Source: Microbacterium halotolerans (GTDB lineage: Bacteria; Actinomycetota; Actinomycetes; Actinomycetales; Microbacteriaceae). From it: 64,000 nt of DNA. Location of the stretch: NCBI RefSeq assembly GCF_003569805.1, contig NZ_KZ984051.1:90535-154534 (forward strand), in the 5' to 3' direction. The translations under genes were made by a program, and so were the position numbers. Shown piece after piece: positions 18,278 to 25,988 of the stretch (positions are counted from its first letter, which is position 1; every line of letters begins with the position of its first letter). The notes under the pieces were generated by a model. The model was not told the DNA's origin. It was given only the letters and a program-made list of their open reading frames with translations, and ran no database searches.

Positions 18278-18814
18278 CTACAAGCGGGTCACCCGCCGCT
18301 CGACGATCGTCTCAACGCGACGGATCCAGTCGCCGCCGTTCGAGTAGCACCACGCGACGGCGTCGCTCACCCACAGCAGCGGATGCTCGTGCGGCGCGAC
18401 GTGCCGATAGAGGAACTCGGACGCCGACTCGCGACGGACGATCCCGGCGATCAGACGCCGGTCGGCGTGCTCGAGGGATTCGTCTCGTTCAATGAACAGC
18501 TGCGCGACGCCATCCCGAACGGCATCCTCGACGAGGGCGCCGAGCGACAACGGCCGTGCTTCCTTGTCCGGCAGTTTCCGCACGATCCACACGCTGACAC
18601 GGACGTTGAGCTCACAGATCCGCGACAGGATCAGCCGGCGACGACTGTCGCTCTCACTCTTGAAGTGGAGACGTCGCTGCCCCGGCTTCAGCAAGGCGCG
18701 CAGCTCTCGATCCGCCGCCTTGACGTCACCGACGGCCGATGCGGTGGCCACGACGTAGTAGCCACGGGCCTTCGACTCGTCGACGTAGACGCGGTCAGCC
18801 GGGCGGAAGGTCAC
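18278..18814 (-). CDS. DUF3800-like protein
   Basis: A 178-residue protein beginning near VTFRPADRVYVDESKARGYYVVA, which resembles the DUF3800 start (Y-x-D-E-S); the end has LLWVSDAVAWCYSNGGDW, like the family's final motif. The family is often carried by phages and plasmids and has an RNase H-like fold by prediction; the function is unknown. The frame stays open to 18949. GTG 18814 is chosen because it starts just before the conserved part and leaves the paired palindromes at 18884-18920 upstream of the gene. The longer start cannot be excluded. Confidence 0.6.
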   Translation of the reverse strand: MTFRPADRVYVDESKARGYYVVATASAVGDVKAADRELRALLKPGQRRLHFKSESDSRRRLILSRICELNVRVSVWIVRKLPDKEARPLSLGALVEDAVRDGVAQLFIERDESLEHADRRLIAGIVRRESASEFLYRHVAPHEHPLLWVSDAVAWCYSNGGDWIRRVETIVERRVTRL

Positions 18815-18883
18815 TGTTTCACCGGAGACGAGCACGCGCAGACGACCCTGACACAGCTCGCAATCCTCTCCAGCGGAGATCTG

Positions 18884-18920
18884 CCAACGAGTGGTTGGCG
18901 AATTGCGCAACAGCTCGTTG
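18884..18920. promoter_or_regulatory. Paired palindromes, copy 1
   Basis: CCAACGAGTGGTTGG (18884-18898) and CAACAGCTCGTTG (18908-18920), both of the form CAAC-N5-GTTG, with centres 23 bp apart. A second pair with the same geometry is at 19000-19036. Operator-like; the regulator is unknown. Confidence 0.6.
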
Positions 18921-18967
18921 CCCAAATTGCCCAGCAGCCCGCCGAACAATGACGGGCCGGGGCACCT

Positions 18968-19213
18968 TCACCCACCAGCGCGCCCACGCTGGCATTCATC
19001 CAACGGTCCGTTGGACGATTGTGCAACGAGTCGTTGCACACGTTCGACGTTCTCGGGAACCGTGGGCAGGCCGTACCCGCGAAGCTCCTCACGGATCTCG
19101 TCGTCGTCCGTCTCGTGCCCGTTCATGCTGTGCACGAGCACGATCGCCGCGGCGATGTCTGCGATCGGATCTCCTCGCCGACCAGGGCCGAGATACATCA
19201 ACTTTTTCGCCAC
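18968..19213 (-). CDS. Unknown 81-aa protein
   Basis: A small protein of mixed charge starting at GTG 19213, with GGGGGAG five bases upstream. It contains RRGDPIADIAAAIVLVHSMN, followed by acidic ETDDDEIREELRG, suggesting two short helices, and no membrane segment. It lies between the metallophosphoesterase and the DUF3800-like gene on the same strand. The second pair of CAAC-N5-GTTG palindromes overlaps its C-terminal codons. I do not recognise the family. Confidence 0.55.
   Translation of the reverse strand: MAKKLMYLGPGRRGDPIADIAAAIVLVHSMNGHETDDDEIREELRGYGLPTVPENVERVQRLVAQSSNGPLDECQRGRAGG
19000..19040. promoter_or_regulatory. Paired palindromes, copy 2
   Basis: CCAACGGTCCGTTGG (19000-19014) and a perfect 21-bp palindrome at 19020-19040 centred on CAACGAGTCGTTG, centres 23 bp apart, as in copy 1 located 116 bp away. 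Confidence 0.65.
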
Positions 19214-19231
19214 GCACTCCCCCTTGTGCCT

Positions 19232-19852
19232 CTACAGCGAACGCAGCCACTCGTCGATCACCGCGAACGGGATCGGTGCGTAGCCGAATGCGTCAACGCC
19301 AACGTGGAACTGGCGCCCGTCCGCGCCACGATCGCGGTCATGAGTGTGCCCGTGAATCAGCGGCAGCCCCTCCTCGACAGGACGATGCCGCTGGTGACGC
19401 TCCGTCTCCCGCGAGTCGCCCCGATACGGATAGTGCGATGCCAGCAGCGGACGCCCATGACGCTCCCCACGAAGCATCTCTGGCAGCACCACCCAGCCTG
19501 CGTCCTCATACAGGGGGCGAAAGCGCTCGATCGCCCGCTTCGACTGCGTCGCCGACGACACCCGATCATGATTGCCCGGAACCAGGAAGCGTCTGCCGTG
19601 GAGCTGCGCCGTCAACTCGAGGCTCCGGTCAATCGGGCCAAGTGCCACATCTCCCAGATGAAGCACGACCGCATCCGGCGGCACGACCTCGTTCCACAGG
19701 CGCACCAGCTCCGCATCCATTGCTTCGACGTCACTAAATGGGCGCTCGGCGAGTTCGCTGATGCGCTTGTGCCCGAAGTGCGTGTCGGAGGTCACGTAAT
19801 CGACGACACCAAAGTCGAACTGCCCACGAAGTTTCGGAGACTCACTCAACAT
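19232..19852 (-). CDS. Metallophosphoesterase
   Basis: A calcineurin-like phosphoesterase of 206 residues with the full metal-site set: SDTHFGH (about residue 20), HLGDVALG, VPGNHDR, ASHYPYRGD and the C-terminal HGHTHD. Such proteins are common on actinobacterial phages and integrative elements, where the substrate is usually unknown. The ATG at 19852 has GGAGG five bases upstream, which decides it against the longer in-frame start at 19999. Part of the element's left cargo, same strand as int. Confidence 0.88.
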   Translation of the reverse strand: MLSESPKLRGQFDFGVVDYVTSDTHFGHKRISELAERPFSDVEAMDAELVRLWNEVVPPDAVVLHLGDVALGPIDRSLELTAQLHGRRFLVPGNHDRVSSATQSKRAIERFRPLYEDAGWVVLPEMLRGERHGRPLLASHYPYRGDSRETERHQRHRPVEEGLPLIHGHTHDRDRGADGRQFHVGVDAFGYAPIPFAVIDEWLRSL

Positions 19853-19898
19853 CTGCCTCCGCTCAATGGAAGGAGCCAACCACGAGGACGACTCCCCG

Positions 19899-20276
19899 TC
19901 AGCAAGCTGGCCATGCATTGGAATCCGGGTCGACTCGCTCTGCAAACTCGCGCAGGTGATCACGTTGACGGGCATCCGCATCGTGCCGGCCGACGCCACC
20001 GCGCAGCAGAGTCAGGGTGCGAACATCGCGCCCCAAAGCGTGATCGAACTTGACCTCTGCCGTTGCCTCGATGAGACTCCAACTCCCTACCCGATTCGAC
20101 ATTCTCCCAGCACGGCCGAACGCATACGCGGGAGCAAGCGCTGGGAACCAAAACCACTCTCCGTCAAGCGAGACGGCAAACCCTCGGCTCCGTTCATGCT
20201 CGAACGTAAACCGATCGGTCTTGAGACGGTCCGCCTCAACAATGACCTCGAACGGATCTCTCACAAGCAACTCCAT
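19899..20276 (-). CDS. Unknown element protein
   Basis: A 125-residue protein with no family I recognise. It begins MELLVRDPFEVIVEADRLKT, has an aromatic stretch GEWFWFPALAPAYAFGR in the middle and a basic C-terminal third. No signal peptide or membrane span is seen. The start lies 8 nt below the integrase stop, suggesting readthrough from the same operon. The upstream ribosome binding site is weak. Confidence 0.5.
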   Translation of the reverse strand: MELLVRDPFEVIVEADRLKTDRFTFEHERSRGFAVSLDGEWFWFPALAPAYAFGRAGRMSNRVGSWSLIEATAEVKFDHALGRDVRTLTLLRGGVGRHDADARQRDHLREFAERVDPDSNAWPAC

Positions 20277-20283
20277 TTTCTGA

Positions 20284-21420
20284 TCAGGCGGACCGCATGC
20301 CGCCAGCATCGGCTTCGAACATCCCGTCCAATGCTGCGCCAGCACGCTTCGCGGCATCCAAACGCGCCCGACTGTAGCGCTCGGTCACCTGGAGCGACGA
20401 GTGCCCCAGGATCGCTTGCACGTCGTTCGCTGCGGTCCCGGCGTCGAAGAGCAGCGTCGCGAGCGTGTGACGGAGATCATGGATCCGGAGGTCCGGTCGA
20501 TCGAGTCGTTCCCGCAACGCTTCCCAGCCGACCGCGCGACGAACATTGGAAGTGTTCAGCTGGCCGCCGCGCGGACCGGTGAAGACCAGCTCAGTGCGAC
20601 GCTTGTCCTCGATGGCTCGCCTCATGGTCGGCACGAGCACCTCCGGAAGCGGCACCGTGCGTTCCTTGTGGCTCTTCGGCGTCTGCTCCACCGCTGCCCC
20701 GCTCGCGGTCGTTCCGAAGTTGCGCCGAACATGGATCACCCGGCCGTCGACGTCCACGTCCCCGACACGCAGCGCACTTGCCTCCCCCGCACGCATACCG
20801 GTGTAGACGAGTGCGGCGAGGTAATCACGGTACGGACCAGCTTCCACGTGTTCAAGCATCGTGCTGACCTCAGACATTCGGAGTGCTCGTGATCTGAAGC
20901 TGTCGGCTCGCTCATCCTTCGGGCGACGCGCAAGTCGTGCCGGATTCGACTCGATCACACCGGAGCGGGCCGCACCGTCGAGAAGTCTGCTCAGCAGGGA
21001 CAACGCGTCACCGCGTGTCGACGCCGTCCCCTTCCATCCGGCGATTGCGGCCTCGATGTCGCCGACCGAGATCGATTCGATCCTGCGATGTCCGAGCCAC
21101 GGTTTCACTCGCTTCCGCCAGGCGACGTCGTACCCGCGAGACGTGGCGGGCCGGACGCTTTCGACGAGGATCGGCCAGTAGCAGTCTCGCCACGCTTCGA
21201 GGCTCATCCCGCCGTCGGGACGAACTCGCGATCGGGCTTCAGAACGAAGACGCTTCGCCTCAGCGAGTGTCTCGACGAGGTAGCTTCTTTCCCTGTCCTG
21301 ACCGTTGAGACCCACCGCCCACACGCGCACCTGGTACTTGTTCCGATCCCTCCGGTACCGAATCCCTTCCGGCAGCGGGCGACGGCTCTTCGGGTCGATT
21401 CGCTCGCTACGGCCGGACAC
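20284..21420 (-). CDS. int: Site-specific tyrosine integrase
   Basis: Catalyses integration at and excision from tRNA-Phe. The 378 residues include an N-terminal arm-binding/SAM-like region (about 15-165) and a catalytic domain with R210 (TGMRAGEASAL), K249 (PKSHKERTVPLP), H314-x-x-R317 (HDLRHT), H340 (GHSSLQ) and nucleophile Y349 (TERYS). All catalytic residues are present. It starts with GTG 21420 and overlaps xis by 14 nt, the typical AICE order rep-xis-int. Confidence 0.95.
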   Translation of the reverse strand: MSGRSERIDPKSRRPLPEGIRYRRDRNKYQVRVWAVGLNGQDRERSYLVETLAEAKRLRSEARSRVRPDGGMSLEAWRDCYWPILVESVRPATSRGYDVAWRKRVKPWLGHRRIESISVGDIEAAIAGWKGTASTRGDALSLLSRLLDGAARSGVIESNPARLARRPKDERADSFRSRALRMSEVSTMLEHVEAGPYRDYLAALVYTGMRAGEASALRVGDVDVDGRVIHVRRNFGTTASGAAVEQTPKSHKERTVPLPEVLVPTMRRAIEDKRRTELVFTGPRGGQLNTSNVRRAVGWEALRERLDRPDLRIHDLRHTLATLLFDAGTAANDVQAILGHSSLQVTERYSRARLDAAKRAGAALDGMFEADAGGMRSA

Positions 21421-21643
21421 GGGTGCCCCCTCGCTCGAGGAAGGCGGCTATCGTGTCGGCCTTCCACAGCATGTGCTTGCCGACCTGCGCGTCCGGGAAT
21501 GGCACCCGCGCTTGCCGACGGAGCGAATCGAACGTCGACAGAGGAACCCTGCACCACTCGGCAGCTTCTCGACGCGTCAGATACCTCGTCTCGTCGATGC
21601 CATCGCCGTCGAACGCGTCAATGGTCTCGGCGTTGCTCTTCAT
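21407..21643 (-). CDS. xis: Excisionase / helix-turn-helix protein
   Basis: A 78-residue MerR/excisionase-like DNA-binding protein: RYLTRREAAEWCRVPLSTFD is the helix-turn-helix, and KHMLWKADTIAAFLE is the usual C-terminal strand and helix. It would bend DNA at the att ends to favour excision. The ATG at 21643 is preceded by a GGGAGGAAGGACGG stretch. It overlaps rep (26 nt) upstream and int (14 nt) downstream. Confidence 0.9.
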   Translation of the reverse strand: MKSNAETIDAFDGDGIDETRYLTRREAAEWCRVPLSTFDSLRRQARVPFPDAQVGKHMLWKADTIAAFLERGGTRVRP

Positions 21644-22997
21644 GATCCGTCCTTCCTCCCTGCCCGTTCTCTCTGCTCTTCGCAGCCCGCCACTCCCGCG
21701 CGGCCCGTGCCGCTTCCATCGCGAGCAGCTTGTCCGCCTCGCTGCGCCAGCCCATGCCTGCGAAACTCCACTGGCCGATGACCAGCACGTCGTCCGTGTC
21801 GTGTCCGTCTTCTCGTGCGTGTTGAATGACGCGATCCAGCCGCCAACGTCGACGAGCACCTCGCAACTCACCGAGAGTGATCGAGTACCGCCGCGATTTG
21901 GAGGAGAAGTGCCCGCGGAACCCGAGCATCGACGACCACTTCCTCAGCTGGACGTACGCGCTGTCGGGCTCTGCGACGTCGGCAACCGCCTCAGCGGTGG
22001 CCCGGAGCATACGGATGTGCTTCCGACCGTTCTCAGCACCATCAAGGTCGTCGGTTGCCTTCGTCGCATACTTCGCGATGTATGCCGCGACTGCCCGATC
22101 CGACAACGCTCCTTCGAGCCCGTCGCGCCGAACGATCGGTCGGATGTCGATCTGCTTGCCCCACTGCAGAATCGGGCGAGCGCCTCCTCCCGGAAGCGCA
22201 GGCGCTTCGTATGCGACGGAGCGCGCAGCCTCGCGAATCGCTGCCACGAGGTGCTCTTCCGTGACGTCGGGCGGCGGACTGACGAATTCCGTCCGCTCGT
22301 CGACGCCGTCGAGCCGGATGATCGCGTGGAAGTGCACAGCCCCGCGCTTCTGGAACTCAGCGACTTTCGCGAATTGCACACGCACGATCTCCGCAGCCGC
22401 GCGCTGGGTGAGCCCGAGTTCTCGCGCCAAGCGGCGACGGAGCTGAATGGTGAAGCGCCGCCACAATTCGGGAGCGCAGAACTGCCACACGATGTGCCGC
22501 TCATAGTCGTAGCACTCGGGACACACGGGGTCACCCAGGTGAGCTTCGTTCTCTGAGTGTCCGCACCGGCATCCACGGGGTCGCCCGTGTTCGCAGACAC
22601 CGACAGCACGTGAACCGGCTTCCGAATGCACCGCGCCGAACGATGGAGCGGTCAGCGTGAGGAACACCGTCGGATGCTCGCGAACCGTATCCGGCACGCC
22701 CTTCATCCCGCCGCCGGCACCGGCCATGATCATGTGCCAGGTGTCGCCCTTGTACTCGTGACTGCAGGACGCGCATCGTTGCGCACGACGATTGCCACAG
22801 CGCACGTAGGCAACGCCATCGACAGCCGACCCGGAATCGAACTCGCGCAGAACGACACCGCTGTCGGCGTCGAGCGTCACCGCGGAGCCAGCGAGCTTGA
22901 CCGGGTTCGAGCAGTACCCCACGCGCGCCGCATCGCCCATCCAGCGGTCGAAGTCGGACGTGCGCAGTCGCGCGGCCACGGATTCAGCGAGGTTCAC
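21618..22997 (-). CDS. rep: Rolling-circle replication initiator (RepSA-like)
   Basis: Initiates rolling-circle replication of the excised element, as in pSAM2-type AICEs. The 459 residues contain zinc-ribbon-like cysteines (C67, C75, C78 and C135-C162), the HUH motif VHFHAII at about 221-227, and candidate catalytic tyrosines Y306/Y310 in AAYIAKYATK. The start is GTG 22997 with GGAGG upstream. It overlaps the small membrane-protein gene by 14 nt. Family assignment is confident; the active tyrosine is inferred. Confidence 0.9.
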   Translation of the reverse strand: MNLAESVAARLRTSDFDRWMGDAARVGYCSNPVKLAGSAVTLDADSGVVLREFDSGSAVDGVAYVRCGNRRAQRCASCSHEYKGDTWHMIMAGAGGGMKGVPDTVREHPTVFLTLTAPSFGAVHSEAGSRAVGVCEHGRPRGCRCGHSENEAHLGDPVCPECYDYERHIVWQFCAPELWRRFTIQLRRRLARELGLTQRAAAEIVRVQFAKVAEFQKRGAVHFHAIIRLDGVDERTEFVSPPPDVTEEHLVAAIREAARSVAYEAPALPGGGARPILQWGKQIDIRPIVRRDGLEGALSDRAVAAYIAKYATKATDDLDGAENGRKHIRMLRATAEAVADVAEPDSAYVQLRKWSSMLGFRGHFSSKSRRYSITLGELRGARRRWRLDRVIQHAREDGHDTDDVLVIGQWSFAGMGWRSEADKLLAMEAARAAREWRAAKSRENGQGGRTDHEEQRRDH

Positions 22998-23394
22998 CGC
23001 GCACCTCCAGCACGGGAGCAGCGCAGCCGATCGAATAGACGGCGCCGACGATGACGTCCTCGGACATCACGGGACGGCAGACTTCGTCGTCGAGGCCGCT
23101 CTCCTGGCGTTGCGCCTGCCACTCGAGAATGTCGGCATCGCTGCATGAGAGGTTCGCGATCCGGCCGTACTCGGGTGAGTACGACGCCATCGCGGAATCT
23201 TCGTAGACCGCTTGGAAGTCTTCGTCAATCCGGTCCCACACCAGCGACAAGTTGCACGGCACTGGGCTCGCCTCGTCCTGGCGACCGGTCGAATCGGAGT
23301 GCTCGTATGCGTAACCTCCGGCTGCCGCCGCTGCCAGGAGCAGCACTCCAACGCTCAGCGCGCCGCTCACGGACGCAGCCTTCTTCACGTTCAT
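22984..23394 (-). CDS. Small membrane-anchored or secreted element protein
   Basis: A 136-residue protein with one N-terminal hydrophobic segment (residues 8-29, SGALSVGVLLLAAAAAGGYA) and a mostly acidic extracytoplasmic part with four cysteines (CNLS, LSCSD, EVCRP, IGCAAP) that could form two disulfides. Located between traB and rep with 4-nt and 14-nt overlaps, where AICEs often carry transfer or spread accessory genes. A transfer role is inferred from context only. Confidence 0.7.
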   Translation of the reverse strand: MNVKKAASVSGALSVGVLLLAAAAAGGYAYEHSDSTGRQDEASPVPCNLSLVWDRIDEDFQAVYEDSAMASYSPEYGRIANLSCSDADILEWQAQRQESGLDDEVCRPVMSEDVIVGAVYSIGCAAPVLEVRGEPR

Positions 23395-24800
23395 GACGTC
23401 TCCTCTCGCGACTTTCGTTCTGTTCGCCGCCCTCGCGCCCGTCGCGGCTTCGGCTGCACGTGTTCGGGTTCAGGCACGTGCACGGGGCGCTGATGAGGCG
23501 CCTGATAGGCAGTCGCCAGGCTGCGGATATGACCATCTGATGCATATGCAGCCCGCACGCGACGGGGCGGTGAGCCAGCCTCGTCCAGCACGTAGGCAGT
23601 ACCTGGCATCGACGAGGAGATCTCGTGACAGAGCGCCCCAGCGGCCACGGCACCGTCGCCGAGGACCATGGCCGTTTCCGTTCGATCGCGCAGCCGCAAC
23701 CCGACTGTCTGGGTGAAGAGGCCACGTGCTGGCAGCGTTTCTTTGCGCGGATCCTGCAGGCACGCGAACACGATGAATCCCACGGCGCGGCCCTGGGACG
23801 CGAGCGTCGCAATCGCCGCATTCGCGCGGCGCAGCGTGTCGCGATCGTTCTCATATGCCGTCAGCGCAGCGAGCTCGTCGATCAGCACGATCACCGTGGG
23901 CATCTCGCTCGATGCCACATGCTGCCGAGTAACCCCCGCCAACCGACGGGCGCGGGCCTGCATCTGCTCAACAGCATCCTCGAGCAGTGCGACAGAGTGC
24001 GCAGCGTCATCGGCGAACCGCGTAAGCAGATCCTTGCCAAGCGCGAGTTCCATTCCGCCTTTGCGGTCAATGCCCCAGACTTCAATGGTCCCGTCGTGGA
24101 TCGGATGACGGAGGCCGAGAAGCAGACCCCAGATCAACGATGCCTTCCCGCTCCCAGAGGACCCGGCGACAAGGGTGTGAGGTCCGACCGGTAGCCGCCA
24201 CTCGGAGCCATCTTCCGCAAGCCCCATCGAGACGCTACGCCCGTCCCATTCGACCTCCTCCGGGACCAAGAACGGCTGTTCCAGTACGTCCACGTACTGG
24301 ACGCGAAGAGCGATGTTCCCGGAGGCTTGCCCGATCACGGCCACTCGGCTCGCTCCGAACGCCTCTCGAATCCGGCCCACGACCGCGTTGATGTCCTCGA
24401 TTGCAAGCCCAGGCGGTGGAGCGACTCCGATGTCGCAGGCCCACCCGGACCACGTCGGACGCGCGATCGGCATGAACACGTTGCGCCCCTCAAAGTCACG
24501 TACCCCGAGTTTGAGCGTCACAACCAGCGTGGGCCAGACAGCCAGGATCCGCTTCGTCATCGCCTCCTGCCACCGGCGATGGAGCACAGCGTCGAGGTTG
24601 CGCGCGGCACGAACGCGCCGAAGAACGATCACGATCACCACCACAACGAACAGCCAGTTGACAACCTGGCCGACGCCGGGCACCGCGTACAGCGCGGCAA
24701 GCGGCAGGAACGGGATCAGCAACCACTTCCCAACGCGCCAGAGGCGCGGCCACTCCCCTGCCCAGTACTGTCTCTCCTTGCTCCATGACCCGCTCATCAC
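23391..24800 (-). CDS. traB: TraB-like FtsK/SpoIIIE conjugative DNA translocase
   Basis: Single-protein conjugation motor that moves double-stranded DNA between mycelial or adjacent cells. The 469 residues have two N-terminal transmembrane segments (about 25-42 and 48-65), Walker A VAGSSGSGKASLIWGLL near residue 215, Walker B TVIVLIDELAAL and a following ATP-hydrolysis region (ASQGRAVGFIVFACLQDPRK). The second residue after GK is A rather than S/T, an unusual Walker A variation (GSGKAS). The C-terminus is basic. ATGA overlaps on both sides. Confidence 0.92.
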   Translation of the reverse strand: MMSGSWSKERQYWAGEWPRLWRVGKWLLIPFLPLAALYAVPGVGQVVNWLFVVVVIVIVLRRVRAARNLDAVLHRRWQEAMTKRILAVWPTLVVTLKLGVRDFEGRNVFMPIARPTWSGWACDIGVAPPPGLAIEDINAVVGRIREAFGASRVAVIGQASGNIALRVQYVDVLEQPFLVPEEVEWDGRSVSMGLAEDGSEWRLPVGPHTLVAGSSGSGKASLIWGLLLGLRHPIHDGTIEVWGIDRKGGMELALGKDLLTRFADDAAHSVALLEDAVEQMQARARRLAGVTRQHVASSEMPTVIVLIDELAALTAYENDRDTLRRANAAIATLASQGRAVGFIVFACLQDPRKETLPARGLFTQTVGLRLRDRTETAMVLGDGAVAAGALCHEISSSMPGTAYVLDEAGSPPRRVRAAYASDGHIRSLATAYQAPHQRPVHVPEPEHVQPKPRRARGRRTERKSREETS

Positions 24801-25195
24801 TCACCGCCGCGAGTCTTGGGAGCAGCCTTCATCTCTCGAGCACGCAGTGAGAACGCGACGCGAGGACGACCGCCGGTCTCCTTCACGTAGGGAGTGACGG
24901 AGAGCCCATCGAACACGATCGGCCGGAATGGGAGACCGTGCGCCTCCGGGGGCGCCTGCGGCTCGGTGACGCTCGAGATCTTGACGGAGACCTCGTTCTG
25001 TCCCTTGCGGGCGTCTGGGTCGGCATCGATGACGCGGACCTGCCAGAGCGGATGCCCGGTGTTCTTGTCGAGATCCTGCCCCTCACGCTTGCCGTCGTCC
25101 GACCACTTCGCCACGGGCTCGACCTCGCCCACCATGAACGCGCCGCGGGGGAAGTACGCGTCGAAGTCGACCGGGATCGCTGTCTGCAGTGCCAT
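24797..25195 (-). CDS. pra: Pra-like activator of replication, integration and excision
   Basis: A 132-residue protein matching the AICE 'plasmid replication, integration and excision activator' family: IPVDFDAYFPRGAFMVGEVE at the start, HPLWQVRVIDADPDARKGQ in the middle and LSVTPYVKETG near the end. It is the first gene of the minus-strand operon pra-traB-orf-rep-xis-int, and overlaps traB as ATGA. Its promoter and a possible operator are visible just upstream, so control of this gene would control the whole element. Confidence 0.85.
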   Translation of the reverse strand: MALQTAIPVDFDAYFPRGAFMVGEVEPVAKWSDDGKREGQDLDKNTGHPLWQVRVIDADPDARKGQNEVSVKISSVTEPQAPPEAHGLPFRPIVFDGLSVTPYVKETGGRPRVAFSLRAREMKAAPKTRGGE

Positions 25196-25215
25196 TACTC
25201 ATTCCTCTCAGTTAA

Positions 25216-25266
25216 TGAGCGTTTCGCTCACATGGCAAGCATGACACCTATGGCTCGCATAGTCAA
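25216..25266 (-). promoter_or_regulatory. Promoter and operator of the pra operon
   Basis: On the minus strand, -35 TTGACT (25266-25261), 17-nt spacer, -10 CATGCT (25243-25238). A 15-bp palindrome, TGAGCG-TTT-CGCTCA (25216-25230), starts at the expected +1 and would let a repressor block the operon. AGAGG precedes the pra start. Confidence 0.7.
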
Positions 25267-25346
25267 CCTTTTTATTTCTTCGACGAACTTCCCGTCTCTG
25301 TCAGTGTCGCCGCCCGCAAGTAAGCTGTTCCCATGGAGACGCACCA

Positions 25347-25871
25347 ATGAGCGAGATCTCTCAGCTGCCGGAGTGGGGCACGGTGCCCCCACCTGTCATT
25401 GGCGTGCTGCAGCGTCTCAAGGAGAAGGCGTCCGCCGCCGCGGCCGCCATGGATACGGGGCCAGTGGATTCACCGACGCCTCAGAACCACGACGCGGCGT
25501 TCCGAACGATGTCCGCCGCCGCGGAAGCCGCGGACCGGGCCACGCGCGACTACCGCAGCGTGTTCAACGCCTACACCCACAAGTTCCATCAGCCAAAGCC
25601 CCCTATCGGGGAGCTTGCAGCGATGCAGGGGACGATCACACAGTCGTTCGCCAAGCGCTACACACCGAAGACCATCGAGGCGATCGAAGCGCTACTCTCC
25701 CCATCGCCGGACCTCGACGCCATCCGACGAGGCGTGCGGGCGCTCGGGTTCGACGACCTGTGGGGACTCTCGGGCCCACTTGACGCCACCATGACCGCCG
25801 CGCAGGCCGACCCGAAGTTCAAGCCATGGCCAGCGGTCGCAGACATCGCACGCGCGAGGCCGGAGCTGTGA
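25347..25871 (+). CDS. Unknown element protein, divergent from pra
   Basis: A 174-residue, mostly helical, soluble protein with no family I recognise. The middle contains Ala-rich helices (EKASAAAAAMDTG, AAAEAADRATRDYRSVFNAY), and the C-terminus has LDAIRRGVRALGFDDLWGLSG. ATG 25347 has GGAG eight bases upstream. It is the only plus-strand gene in the element and faces pra across about 150 bp, the place where AICEs often put a repressor, but no DNA-binding motif is evident. Its stop lies inside a repeat module shared with 30749-30855. Confidence 0.6.
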   Translation: MSEISQLPEWGTVPPPVIGVLQRLKEKASAAAAAMDTGPVDSPTPQNHDAAFRTMSAAAEAADRATRDYRSVFNAYTHKFHQPKPPIGELAAMQGTITQSFAKRYTPKTIEAIEALLSPSPDLDAIRRGVRALGFDDLWGLSGPLDATMTAAQADPKFKPWPAVADIARARPEL

Positions 25872-25985
25872 GGACTTTCTCTACTCGTTCAAGGCCGGCC
25901 TAGCGGCCGGCGCGAAGCCGCGCACTGCGGTGCGTCCGGTCCTCGCTACGCTGCGGTCCGGGCGCTCCTCGTCTGCCGCTTCGCA
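25865..25985 (+). repeat. Shared 3'-flank module, copy A
   Basis: The first 37 nt (25865-25901) match 30749-30785 at 33 positions, including the exact block CTACTCGTTCAAGGCCG. Both copies continue with a GGCCGGC-type hairpin and end with CTGCGGTCCGGGC-N-CTCCTCG. This copy includes the stop codon of the preceding gene and reaches the ABC-3C ATPase stop. Confidence 0.65.
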
Positions 25986-25988
25986 AAC

